Source: Linnemannia schmuckeri (taxonomy: Eukaryota; Mortierellomycota; Mortierellomycetes; Mortierellales; Mortierellaceae). From it: a stretch of 64,000 bases of DNA. The notes below the pieces were generated by a model. The model did no database searches. It was given only the letters and a program-made list of their open reading frames with translations, and was not told where the DNA came from. The stretch lies in assembly GCA_029449235.1 (NCBI GenBank), contig JANATG010000014.1, positions 62,001 to 126,000 on the forward strand. The letters are read 5' to 3'. The translations under genes were made by a program, and so were the position numbers. Below, one piece after another: positions 38,682-49,824 of this stretch (its first letter is position 1; each line of letters opens with the position of its first letter).

Positions 38682-38844
38682 TGTTTGTCGTTCCATTTGT
38701 CAGCCCCTTCGCACTAAAATCAAAACGCCAGTCACACTGGAATGAACTTAATTTGCTTCGCACGCTGAACGAACGAACGACGATAGAAAGGACTACCGCA
38801 TCCAAGGGAAGGCCTGGCTGAATGGCCAACTCAGTAGATCTAAA
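38466..38844. promoter_or_regulatory. Upstream region of the F-box gene, with poly-A tracts
   Basis: This lies between the minus-strand F-box start (38465) and the 3' end of the minus-strand hemerythrin-like frame. It contains poly-A runs at about 38647-38681 interrupted by one G, which read as poly-T on the coding strand of the F-box gene. No ORF of interest was seen. Confidence 0.4.
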
Positions 38845-39415
38845 TTATATCGACTCGTCTGGATGGCTCAACACTTCTTCATCCGCCAGGTGTATCAACA
38901 CTATCCCCACCAGTCTCTCAAACTCTTCTACCAACCTCCTCTTCCCTTTCTCTTCTTCCTCTCCTCCTTCTGTTGTGCTCAATCGACCTTCTCCAGCACC
39001 TTGATCCCGAAGAAGACCTTGCTGCGCCAGATGTCAGATATTGGCAAGAGTAGCATGCAACTCCTCATGTGCATGGACCCAATACAAGATATCTTTCACT
39101 GCTACAAAAGAAGGAAAGATGGTGGTGTCTTCTATTTCGTGGTGTTGTTCCAGGTGCACACACAGCTGGAGCGTGTTCTTTAGGACTTGTTTCTGTGCTG
39201 CTGCAGGTTGCTGTGTTATTGTTGTTGCTGGAAGTGTCTATGGTAGGAAAGGTCGATGGAGTTTGAATCAAATGGAAAGTTCACGAGGAAAAAAAAAAGA
39301 GTACATAGAAAAGAGCTAGAGAGGGCTTTAGACGGGTGATGTGTTCGACCTTTTGGCGGAGGTAGTTGTGGATGTCGACCAGGTAGTTGTAGTGCCGCCC
39401 ATGGAAGGTCATCAT
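38845..39415 (-). pseudogene. Hemerythrin-like (HHE) protein with an in-frame TGA
   Basis: A two-exon minus-strand model, 39305..39415 and 38845..39237, keeps frame for 168 codons including one internal TGA at 39034-39036. The start reads MMTFHGRHYNYLVDI. Exon 2 holds the HHE signature HLEQHHEIEDTTIFPSF and HAHEELHATL. After the TGA the same frame continues with HLAQQGLLRDQG and, further on, GIVLIHLADEEVLSHP, which fits the last His/Glu-bearing helix, then TAA. Hemerythrin-like proteins bind a di-iron centre through such His and Glu residues and sense or store oxygen, NO or iron. Because the frame on both sides of the TGA fits the fold, one point mutation seems to have broken a gene. The GTACTC donor and CATAG acceptor are plausible but weak. 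Confidence 0.55.
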
Positions 39416-39944
39416 TGTTGAATGTCAGAACAAAGAGTGAATGTGAATGCTGAATGTATGCTTGCTATTGTGAACAAGTGATCTCTCTTCTCTCTCCTTC
39501 CTTCCCTGCTTCCTTTTTGTCGTTGAATGAGAAAAAATCACGCACTCATTTGTTTACTCACAGACTCCCTCTTGAGGTCTTAGCGCGTGTGTGGAAAGGG
39601 AAGAATGCAATTCACCCGTGATTCCCTCTGTTTTATTTTCTCCCACGTCCCGGTCCATGTCTACTTTCTACTCTCACTTTTTCTTTGTTAATTGTAGCTA
39701 TGTCTGCGAAGAGCAAACGATAGCAATACCGATAAAATCACTCGAAGGCGCCATGGTGAAAGAAAAAGTAAAGTTGCACCAGTTTTTGTACCATCGGATT
39801 AGTCAGACACTGCTTTGATTTTATTTACATCATTCGAAAGGAAGAAGAGAAAGAAAGAGATAGAAAGGGGAATGTGTGTTTGTTTGCTACCAAAGAGGGT
39901 ATGAAAAGAAGAAGGGAAACAATCTACCACTCGGGGGCAATATC
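39416..39944. other. 530-bp intergenic region
   Basis: No gene seen. It holds the promoter side of the hemerythrin-like frame and the 3' flank of the minus-strand SDR gene that ends at 39945. Confidence 0.4.
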
Positions 39945-41024
39945 CTACTGGGTCTGCTGGGGCTTCTTGCTGTCCAAGAGATCCTTCTGGCGATGGACCT
40001 CCTCATCGATATACCCAATAAAGTCCGTGTACTTGGGCTCCCATCCAAGAATCTCCTTGGCCTTGACAGCCCTCGACCTCGAGTTTCCACCCAACAACCC
40101 ATTACTGCCCTTAGGCCAGTACGCTGCCTCCTCCTCGGGAGCAGTTCCATTCACAGCACCAGAGTCGTTCACTCCAATCCGTTGGAAGACCTTGGCAATC
40201 TCCTTAGCGACATCTCCGTAAGCAAAGTCATCGCCCTCCTGGACAAAGTAGTAGGCGTCCTCGTTCTTGGGAAGAGGGTATCCGAGCGGGTAAGCCTCAT
40301 TGGCATCCTGGGGCTCTTGGATAGCCCGTTCGAGGAGGGAGATGTAGAAGTGCGCGAGGTCGATGACATGAACCTTGGACCAGATGTTGAGGCCCTTGCC
40401 GATCTGCATCGCTTGTCCGTGCTTGAGCGAGTTGGCGACCTGGGCAGGGATTTGGATGGAGTTGTTGTTTCCACGGCCGGTACCAAAGCCCCAAATGGTT
40501 GGAGGTGCGACGATGTAAGTGTCGACGACGCCCACCAGGGCTGGGTTGATGACCTCGACATCGACGACTCGATGGGGCTGCGAGATCTTGAGGGTGTTGA
40601 GTTGAGTCATATCGTTATCGTAGTAAATCGTGTTGCTGGCAAACTGGCCATTAGCACCATCCAGCAAGACACCGGTGCCACTGGTATGGATCAAAATCGG
40701 ACGTCGACGACCCCCCTCCGATCGAGGACGCCGGGTAAGACCACGAAGAACAGCCTGGACAGAGGTGAGATGGTCGGCGTCGGCTAAGCTGAGGACAATG
40801 TCGGCCTTGGCGGCCTCGTCTTCGATGATGGTGACGTCGTCGAGCGAGCCTAGGACAGGCTCGATTCCTTGGGGACGGATGAGCTGGTCGGCTTTCTCTT
40901 GCGAACGGACGAGGGCGTGGAAGGTGTATCTGCGAGCGGTGTCTTCCTTCTTGAGAAGAAGGTCCAGGAATGTCGAACCGATGTAGCCCGTGGCTCCCAA
41001 GACGAAGACGCGAAGTGCTGCCAT
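39945..41024 (-). CDS. NAD(P)-binding extended SDR / epimerase-dehydratase family protein
   Basis: A single frame of 359 codons starts at ATG 41022-41024. The N terminus is a Rossmann nucleotide-binding motif, VFVLGATGYIGST, with glycines at 10, 13 and 16. A later block, VINPALVGVVDTYIVAPP and KVHVIDLAHFYISLL, follows the extended-SDR pattern (NAD-dependent epimerase/dehydratase and NmrA-like group). The classical catalytic YxxxK is not obvious, so the substrate is not assigned. It is intronless, unlike most neighbours, and uses many C/G-ending codons. Short GACACG direct repeats lie 375-430 bp upstream. Confidence 0.82.
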   Translation of the reverse strand: MAALRVFVLGATGYIGSTFLDLLLKKEDTARRYTFHALVRSQEKADQLIRPQGIEPVLGSLDDVTIIEDEAAKADIVLSLADADHLTSVQAVLRGLTRRPRSEGGRRRPILIHTSGTGVLLDGANGQFASNTIYYDNDMTQLNTLKISQPHRVVDVEVINPALVGVVDTYIVAPPTIWGFGTGRGNNNSIQIPAQVANSLKHGQAMQIGKGLNIWSKVHVIDLAHFYISLLERAIQEPQDANEAYPLGYPLPKNEDAYYFVQEGDDFAYGDVAKEIAKVFQRIGVNDSGAVNGTAPEEEAAYWPKGSNGLLGGNSRSRAVKAKEILGWEPKYTDFIGYIDEEVHRQKDLLDSKKPQQTQ

Positions 41025-42132
41025 TTTTAATAGGTAAGTGAGTGCGAAGGAAGAGAGGGTTGTGGTGGAAGATGAGCGTGGGAAGTAGAGGAAAGAAAAC
41101 GAAGAGAAAAAGAAAGCGTGAGTGAGGACAAGTGGTTTTTAAAGAGAAAGAAGAGAAAGGGAATGAGGATGAGAATGATGATGAAAAGCATTGAAGGAGG
41201 AGCGGACTGTGTCCCTTTTATATCGCAAGACATATTATCATTTATGCATGCACTTGCATTCGCTAATTCCGCCCAATGATGGTCTCATTCCCTCACTTCT
41301 CCTCCTTGCACACTTTCTATCCCACGTACTCTCCTCTCACACTTGGTCGCGAATTTTTTTTCGATTTGTCAGAATGCTGACTGAGCAGGTGTGGGAGTGA
41401 CACGCTTTGGGGACACGCTTTTTAAAGGTGACACGTTTTCGTGACACGCTTCTCCCAAACTCAAAAAATGGTAAGGGCGTCAATGCTTCTTTCTTGGTCA
41501 CTTTTTCCGGAGGAAACAAGCAAGGCGATACGACGAGTTTAAAAAATGATAAGGGCTCAATGAAAAAAAAGGATAAACCTCCCTAGGGAGCAACGGTTCT
41601 TTTCCCTCGTTATTACATGGGTTCCGCCAGGGGGAGAATGGTGTATTTCTAAGCATCGTTTATTTGTCCTCTTTGTGGGTGTAGATTTATTGGTCTAGCG
41701 AATATTAATGTGAATTGATGGGAAAACCTTCCAAGTCCTTGTCTGAGTCTGGGGTCTAGGGGTCTGATAAGAACAGGAGAGGGACAGAGTGGGAAGGAGG
41801 ACTAGAAGGAGGGAAGAAGAGGGATTCTATGCAATGATACTGCAGCTCATATGCCTAAAGCAGACACGTTGATCATCGCTGTATGCGAAACCTGATGACA
41901 TAAAAAAATGATCAATACGTTCGTTTCAAGCTCTGATTTATCACCAGATCTGCAGACAATCCCCGACTATCGCCCGTATTTGTACTGTACCCTCCCCTCG
42001 CTCCTCTTCATCTTTCTCTTCTTCGTAGACTTTGTTGACTAGTCCGAAGAGAAGAATTACAACAGCAGGCATCTTTTGACGACAAGAGGAGCTATGAGAG
42101 AAGGGAGAGGAGAAAAAATTACAATTTTATTT
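41025..42132. other. 1.1-kb region upstream of the SDR gene
   Basis: No gene is supported. A cluster of four GACACGYTT repeats is listed separately. The right end is the 3' flank of the first F-box/LRR gene. Confidence 0.45.
41399..41451. promoter_or_regulatory. Four short direct repeats of GACACG(C/T)TT
   Basis: Copies lie at 41399-41407, 41412-41420, 41430-41438 (with T in the seventh position) and 41443-41451, spaced 13, 18 and 13 bp. They sit about 375-430 bp upstream of the SDR start codon and could be transcription-factor sites; this is inference from position and repetition only. Confidence 0.4.
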
Positions 42133-44325
42133 CTATATGGGTCGCAAAGGAGCATTCCGCACCAACCAGTCGAGCCGCTCCTCGGGAATAGCCGTGAATT
42201 GCCTCGGGAACACACGCCTCAGCGCCCTGTAAGTCTCATCCTCCATACACTCTTCTCTTCTACGAAGATAGAAATACTCGAGACCGGGCATGGAAGCAAG
42301 CGCATACACCGCCTCATCGACCGTCATATATTTCCGAATGGCGGCCTTGTGGAATATAATGGGTTCGACAATCAGATCTTCTAGTGACGGGAAATGGTAC
42401 TCGACTTTTGGAAGGTCGAGGAGGTCGTGGTAGTAGGTGCTAGTGATTGAGCTGTTGTTATTGATTGGTGTAGTGGTCGAAGATGAGTCGATGTTGTTGA
42501 TGGGGAAAGAGGTGAAGTCGTGGAAGGTGGGCAGCGTGAACGAAAACGTGTCGGGAATCCATTTCCGGAGATGAATGGCAGACACAGAGAGCGCACGCAG
42601 GTTCCGCAACTCCTGGAATCGTTTAAACATAATCCCGACCACATTGCGGTCCACAAGAATCGCCATTGAGATATCCAGCCGGGTCAAGGATTCTACCATA
42701 ACTCTGTTCCAGGGCAAGTCCATCATGTGGAGGTGATAGTACATTAATCCAAACTTGCGCTTGATGTGAGATTCCATCTCGCCTGGATATGTCGCCCATT
42801 CGGAGTATTCTCGGAACTGTTTGAAAAATCCGACGATCAGAGTCTCGAGGGCGAGTAAAGGGGAGTTGATTGACAGGACCTCAAGCAAATTCTCGAGGTA
42901 CCCGAAGTAGCCATAGAGGTGGAGGGCTTTTAGAGGGAGTGGTGTCGCTGCGCCATCTGGTCGGTGTTGTGAATGGTGCGCCAGACAGTCATCAAGCGTC
43001 GCAGCCTTCCAATCCGACCAGTGCATAAGATTAGAAGTCGAGGCCGACAAGAGCTCGAGGCGAGGGAACAAGGTAAAGACATGCTTGTGGGAACTCAAAT
43101 CGTATTTCGCAGAGGAAGAGTGAACCCTCAGTGAACGAAGTTGAGGACAGGCTTTTGCCAATCTGTTCCACTCGTCAGCCTCGAACCATGCCGCTTTCGC
43201 GTGGACGTCGATTTCCTCGAGGTTGGGGCAGTACTGGGCGAATCCGGGAAAGGTTAGGCGGTAACTGTAACCGTCAATGACTTTGAAACGCCGTAGGTTT
43301 TTATGTAGGTACATGTCGCAGGAGGTGTAGAGGGCGTGCCGCTCCTCCCAAGGATTTGTTGAAGTTATCGGATGGACCGATGCTGTTGGTGATGTCGTTG
43401 TCGATGTTGTCAAAGAAGATTCGTGGCTAGAAGATCCTAGTGACAGTCGTGGTGATGGTGTTATAGCTGTCGGCTGTTGTCGCCCAATGGGCTCCCGAAC
43501 GGCGGTAGGCAATTTATTGATCGCAGACACCATCCCCTTCTGCACACCCGCCCACAGCCGATTCAAGGTCCCTCCTCCTTCCCCCATATCTGCCTCCAGA
43601 TCCACAGGTACACCCTCACATATCAACTCAAACTCCTCCAACTTCGGACAGCAATCCATTACTTTTGCACAGACATATATCAGGTTGTCGGCGTATTTAC
43701 TGACCGTCAGCACCAACTTCGTAACACACTTCAGCACTTTCAGTCTGTCCAGCCATTCCAGATCGACTTCAAAAAAGTCAAACATCAGCGAGACTGTCAC
43801 CAATCGATCCTGGAGCCGAAGAAAGACTTCTCCAAGGTGATCTGGGGTCGCCCAAAGAGAGTGTTTGTCGAATGTGAGGTGGATAGTCTCAAGGCTGGGG
43901 CTATGTCGGGCAATGACTTGGAGGAGTCTCTTGTCGACGCGGTGGCAGTGCAGGTGGCGGATGAGGTTCCCGTGATTTTGGAGTATTGTAACTTTCTTCT
44001 TGTTGTTATTCGTTAACGTCACGCTCCTCCAAACGTATTGTTCAAACAAACTAAAAACATGAGAAGGTAGAATGTTAGTGTTCAATTAAATTGAGAACTG
44101 GGGTCCAAGGGACGGATATGTTATGGAATAGAGAAATATAGAAGGGGTTGCGTACCAGCGCCAGAGGTGACAGACCATACGGAATTTTGTCCGGTCTTCC
44201 AGGTTGTCAAAGTCCAGGTGGTGCGCAATCTGCTCCAGTAGTTCTGGGATCTTGAGGACCTTGTTGCATGGGACGATAATGCCACTATGGCTTTTCGTAG
44301 GAATGTTTCTGACTTGATGTCTCAT
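42133..44325 (-). CDS. F-box/LRR protein, cluster copy 1, 2 exons
   Basis: Model: 44156..44325 and 42133..44050, 695 codons plus stop. The F-box covers about residues 20-65 (NKVLKIPELLEQIAHHLDF, then FRMVCHLWRC/LFEQYVW across the junction). An array of degenerate leucine-rich segments follows, from CPKLEEFELICEG to LRNLRALSVSAIHLRKW, interrupted by a Ser/Thr linker at about 200-250. Such proteins act as substrate receptors of SCF ubiquitin ligases. The intron is phase 2 and splits a TG/T codon in the F-box, as in the other cluster copies. The upstream 5' flank is pyrimidine-rich. Intact as read. Confidence 0.82.
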
Positions 44326-46544
44326 GAATGCTTGGTCTTGACGGAGGATGGGAGTGAAAACTTTTCGTTGGGGGAGAGAGCGGTGGTGGTGAGGGAAAGT
44401 TGACAAGAGACGAAGGAGGAAGGAGCAGAAGGGAAGGTATGAAAAAAAATACATGGTTTGCCACCATGCAAATTGATTTATTTTTCGACTTTGATTGGTT
44501 ACACAAAAATGTGCAAAGAGGGAAGGGAGATGCAAGATACGGTTAGATCGGTAGACAGGAGATGGAAAGCACATGGATGATGCACACTCAACTCCACTTT
44601 TGTCAAATCATGACAAAAGCAGGAGTTAAGGGTACACTATTCCCCAGTTATATAGTTTTCCTCGTTGCCTCGTCCACTCGCCTCATTTTCCCCCTTTTTC
44701 CAAGACAATCACCCCTCGTCTTGTTGCATCCATCTCAAGACCTTGCGCTTTGACGCGCAGGCAAACTTGCTACATAATCGTCAAGCATTCGAGACCCTCA
44801 TCTTCAGCTACTTGAGATTTTTGGTCGATTTGAACTTACAATTGATGGCAATGGACATGAACCCGGCTCTTTACATTGATACAGTAGTGGGTGATTGGGA
44901 GGGACCCCTTGGTTCTGCGAACAGAGCTGCTACGCCGCCTCAGGAGGCGTTTCCTTCCTGAAATGACTCGTTTCAAAGCAGCTTCGGCCACCAAGTTGTC
45001 ATTGGAATGTTGTCCTGCGGTCGAGACTCCCGAGGTGCCCTATTTCGGCATTTTTTTTGGCCACGGTATCGAGTCTATCCTTGAGTTATTGGGTGAGCTG
45101 TATTCTCTTATCTAAGATCTTTCTCTCCCACAAGGGTGATCTGAGTACTTGATGAGGATTATGGAGGCCTTTCCTCCGGGTCGACTAGGGAGTCTTCATT
45201 GCTGCTGTGCCACTGGCCTAGACACGGAGCGAACGATTGCTGCTTTGGCGTGACAATTCATTGACACTTCGATAAATTGAGCAAACCCACTGCACCCACG
45301 TCGCGAGCGCCATCACCCAAACGGTTCTGACGACCTGTAGCGCTCTATAGATCTTTCAGAGGACTGATCGGGAGGTGTGGACTGTCTCCCAGGACGAAGG
45401 CGCTTTCTGGCTTGCCGTTGCTGATAGATACAATATATAGCCGTGATATTTCCCCAAATGCACAACAAATTTTTCAAGCTAGGTGCAAGCCCAGTCCCCA
45501 TCAACAGCATTAGCCGTATGCAAAACAAGACTGGCTGTTGTCCCACTGTGCGCCCTCGCATCCCTCCGAGATGATATCAAAAATCGTGCGCTTGGGAATC
45601 GAGCAGAGACACCAGTGAATCTTGACGCTGTTGAACGAGGGTTTTGCGACGTGGAAGGCGTCAATAGTAGGAGCATGGCGAAGGAAGGTCATCGTCCTTC
45701 CATCTGTTCTGACGACACATCAACTACTCCAACCTTCCTATGAATCTACGAATCAAGTCTGCCATCATAACATCGCTGTTCACACTGCCCAACAAATTAA
45801 AAACGCACATCTGGCTGCCATATTTTGTTGTCTCCCCCTATTCCTTTTCCCTCTTTCCCTTTTCTGTTGCGTTATCCTTTCTTTTCCTTATCGCCTGGTT
45901 CTACTTCCGTGCAGCATCATTCTCCTATTGCCTTGATCTTCCTATTTCCTTTGCGCAGTAGTTTTCCTACTGTTATTGAACCCCCTTTGCTTGTTTACAT
46001 TTGTGCAGTAGTGTTATCCTTATTCCCTTGTTCCTTAGTACTATTTTCGTTCAGTATTTTTTCGTTCTGCAAAGTACAGTTGATAAAATATTTGTGGTAA
46101 CCTGTCACTGGCATTTTGTTCAATACGTTAATATTTCTCTTCGTTTTGGTAATCTCCGTCGTACTTTTTTTAATAATAGGGCTCATATAACCTACGGTTG
46201 TCTAAACACTGCCATATTTACCATTTTTGCCTCATGGCAATATCCCTGTATTTTGTTTTTTCTTTCTTTCTATACATGTATTAAAATACAGATTGGCAGT
46301 TTTAAATGTAATTCTCAAGGCCTAAAAATGCTGATATGTCTACCGAGACCCCTAATAACATTGAGTTTTATTCAGTACCTCACCGCTACTGACTTTTGTT
46401 CCATGCTTCATCAGCTTTGACTTTTGTTTCTACCACAGTATATGTTCCAAGTGCTACCAGTAAATTATCTGGTGAATGTGCATGTGAACCATGAGAAATA
46501 GCGAGTAGAAACATTTGATTTATTGTGCTCTTGTCTCTGAATAG
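44326..46544. other. 2.2 kb with possible coding debris, no supported gene
   Basis: Short protein-like stretches occur on the plus strand around 44660-44960 and 45480-45740, but frames break often and no domain is seen. The 45900-46430 part is AT-rich. This is probably old transposon or F-box gene debris next to the integrase fragment. Confidence 0.35.
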
Positions 46545-47178
46545 ATCTTCGACAGGAACGCAATGTATACTAGTCGGTTCTGGATAGAACTGAGCCGCCT
46601 GCTGGACGTTCACCTTGCCGTGTCGACCACTTTCCATTCCAGACCGATGGTCAGACCGAGCGTATCAACCGGAGACTCATTACCAAGCTCCGCTCTTCTG
46701 TCGACCAACACCAATCCAACTGGGATCTTCTTCTCCCCGCCGCTGAGTTTGCTGTCAACAGTACAGTCAACGCATCCTCAGGGGTCGCACTATTTTTTTT
46801 AACGCCGGTACCTACTCCAACGTGCTCACGTCCCTTCTGGCGGCCTCTTCTGGCCCCAACCGTGCGACCAAAGCCTTTGTGCAGTCGCACAAGGAGGCAC
46901 TCATCCTGGCCAAAGAGTCCTTTGCTGCTGCTTAGGAACGACAGACTACCACCGTGGATACTGGCCGCTGCGGCCATGACTTCAAGTTCGGCGACCAAGT
47001 CCTTCTCAGCCTCGAGAACATCGCTTTGTCCACTGACCGCTCCCGTACCTCACAGAAGCTTCTGGCTCGCTTTGCTGACCCCACACCATTGTGGGATAAA
47101 GTTGTTCCAGAGGCGCGAGACTTAGACGCAAGTGGCAAGGCTGGGCAGTGTGACGTAGGCTGCTATCTAAACCAGTAG
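46545..47178 (+). mobile_element. Degraded Ty3/gypsy-type retrotransposon fragment (integrase region)
   Basis: The plus strand shows the end of an integrase core in order: DRNAMYTSRFWIELSRLL, then in a second frame a QTDGQTERINRR motif, NWDLLLPAAEFAVNST, and a downstream conserved stretch FKFGDQVLLSLENI. Frame changes occur near 46640 and 46795, and a stop lies near 46935, so the element is inactive. Only the 3' pol part is visible; no LTRs or reverse transcriptase were found. It sits between two F-box/LRR genes. Confidence 0.8.
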
Positions 47179-47575
47179 CTCTGGTAGACTTACGACCCGA
47201 TCCGAGCTGGATGCTTTTACCATTGAGCGTTAAGAAAGGGAGTTGGGTTTGTGAGGTAGAGCCTGGCAAATAACGGGAAAGATTGAGTGTGAAGAATGTT
47301 AGGTTTTGAGGGAGAAGCGGATGGATGTGTCAGTATAAACGAAGGAAGCGAATAAAGGTGAAGCAGAAGAAATTTAAACACGCCGCGCTTTTTTTTTTTT
47401 TTTTTTTTTCTTTTCTTGAATCCAAATAAAAGTCCACACGATAGGCCACATGGATAGAAAGACATTTTCTTGTTTTTGAGGGTGCAGAAGGATTCTGCTC
47501 CTTCCAGCCATTGCGGACATAATTTATCATAATTTAATTTTTATTTCCATTCTCTACTCTACTCTCACGCATTGT
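47179..47575. other. About 400 bp between element and F-box gene
   Basis: No gene. A poly-T tract of about 20 nt is at 47390-47410. This is probably the 3' flank of the minus-strand F-box copy 2. Confidence 0.4.
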
Positions 47576-49624
47576 TCATGGTTGTTGCCCTTCAAACACA
47601 ATATGCCGAAACCTTTTTTGAAGAAAGCCCTTCACCCCCAAGGCAGCCTTATCCCCCAAAGAAAAGAACCGAAGCGAGGACATCATAGCAACGACAAGCA
47701 GGGCCATCGGCGGCGTCACCACCTCGGTCGGCGAATAGTTGAAGGGAAGCTCCGACTTCTTGTCACCGTAACAGATGTACAGGTCTTTGATGGACGGAAA
47801 ACGTAGGTATGTCTCGGGAAGGTCATCGGGGCCTATCGATTGTTGATAATTGCTGCTGCTGCTACTGCTACTGCTGCAGTTGGTAATGTTGTTCGAGTGG
47901 CCGTTTGAGCAGGTGATAGTGCTGTCCTTATGTATCCGATCCAGAATCCAGACGTGGACAGCAGAAATATGAAGGACTCGAAGCTGAGGAAAGTTTTGCA
48001 GTTCTTCAAAGAACTTTCTGGCTTGGTTGTAGTCCGAAAACGGCGCGTAGGACATGTCGAGTCGAACAAGGGTGTCTTTCAAATCTCGGACAGTGGTGGT
48101 AAGAGTGCCTAATGTCGATGATGGAGCCGACGCGGCAGCTGTCAAGGAGATGGAAGAATACAGTGGAGGTGCGTAAGATGGTTTCTAACCACTGCACACT
48201 CGGACGCACTCGATTTGCGAAGGCCGCAGCGTCAGAATGTCCATCAGCAACTTGTCCGGTCGATCGCACCCGCAGGCAATGTCGAGATATTTCAGAGGAT
48301 GCTCCGTCCCATACTGCACTCTGTGTTGCTCAAGACTTGCACCGAGGGTCGACGGAAACGGGAGTGAATACTGAGTGAAGGCGCGACAGTTGGTCGACAG
48401 CACTTGGAGGTGAGGGAGGCACGAGATCAGGCTTGGGAACGAAAATGGAAGTGGTCTGCAATTTTCAATGTCGAGGAGGCGGAGAAACCGGCATTGGCAC
48501 AAAACAAAGCGCCACTCAATATCTGTGATGGAGTAAGAATAGTGGCCCTTCACCGTCAGTTCCTCTAGATGCGATCCGTGGGTTGCAATGATATTGCGGA
48601 GAGTGAGCGTGTCGGCCGTAGTCTGCTTGATACAAAGGCGGCGCAGGCTGGTGTTCTTGCGGGTACTGTTGCCGTTGGGGTCGCTATTGTTGCTAATGAC
48701 TACACTTGACAACGAAGGGCTGTTGACGCCATCTTTTAGAGCTAACGTTCGTCGACCCCATTGAGCAACACTCCTACTGCTGTTACTTCTGGTTAGGGCT
48801 TCCTCAGGCGTCGAAGGCGTTGGATCTTTCAGGCTGCTCAAATAGTCCACCTTCTGCTGCATCCGCCGCCAAACACGACTATGTATCGGTGACATCTTGT
48901 AAAGGTGAAGAGAAAGTCCGAGGCAGAAATGAACGTCCAACGACTGCAGAGCTGGACAACATTCCAGGATCCCGCAGCAGACTGTATCCGCGATAAGAAC
49001 GTCCGAAGAAGAAGATGGAAATATCACCTTTAGTCTCAGATGAGTTAAACGAGGCAGGGACGCAAGACTCCAGAGGATGGAGATGTCATGAACAAGTATT
49101 TCGAGCGAGATCTGAACCTCGGTCAGGTTCCCCTGAAGTTGTGTGAACAGTTTTAGCAAATGACTGTACCCGATCCCGTCTGAACCGATCCCGATTGCCA
49201 GATTGAGGTACTCGACATTGAGGAAGAATTTTGGGATCAACCTAAGAATGGCTCTGGTCGCACAGGTTATGGTGAGTCGACGGACAAGCATGCGTGTGTC
49301 ATGGCGGGGCAGGACATCCCTGCTTTTGATGCATTTGCTTCCAATCGTGATCGATTTCCACACATAGGGTTCGAAGTAACTGTTAAGACATGGAAAAGGT
49401 ACGAGTGTTACTTCAAATGACCTGAAAAAAAACAGGACTCTCTGCCAAAGAGAGTAATAGCGAAAAGGCAATATTTACCCCTGCCAACGACGACAGACAA
49501 GAACGCACTGCCTAAGATCCTCAATTGGAAAGCAGCCGATGAAGCCAAATATCAGCTCGTGTAGCTCTGGCATACCAAGAACTGTGTCGCAAGGCGTAGA
49601 AACGACGCTGGTCCTCTCGAGCAT
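47576..49624 (-). pseudogene. F-box/LRR protein, cluster copy 2, with in-frame TAG
   Basis: Model: 49479..49624 and 47576..49379, 650 codons to the final stop in one frame but with TAG at 48185-48187 (codon 447). The F-box is LGMPELHELIFGFIGCF, then CVLVCRRWQG/YFEPYVW across the phase-2 junction. LRR-like segments run before the TAG (ILECCPALQSLDVHFCLG). After the TAG the same frame continues with LVRLDMSYAPFSDYNQ and FPQLRVLHISAVHVW, matching the paralogues. Two readings exist: a nonsense mutation (pseudogene), or a 51-nt in-frame intron 48139-48189 (GTTAGA donor, TTGACAG acceptor) that removes the TAG and would give a 632-residue protein. The donor is poor and the intron is shorter than the others here, so I favour a mutation but leave it open. 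Confidence 0.65.
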
Positions 49625-49824
49625 GTCGTCGTCGTTATTCTTGTTGTGGAGGTTGTTGATTGATATCCATGAATGGTCAAATTTGAGAGGTGAATAAAGA
49701 GATTAGATTCCACGCTTAAACCATGTGGGCAAGAAATTTCAGGGGCCCAGGCGCAAAGTAATGTTTTTCGACTCTCAAACGGGACAACAGTCGAAAAACA
49801 AAGAGTCGACATGGATGGTCGCTT

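Noticed and set aside
44562..45743. Several plus ORFs between F-box copies 1 and 2
   Set aside because: Protein-like in parts but broken and without a recognisable domain; not enough to call a gene or a specific element.
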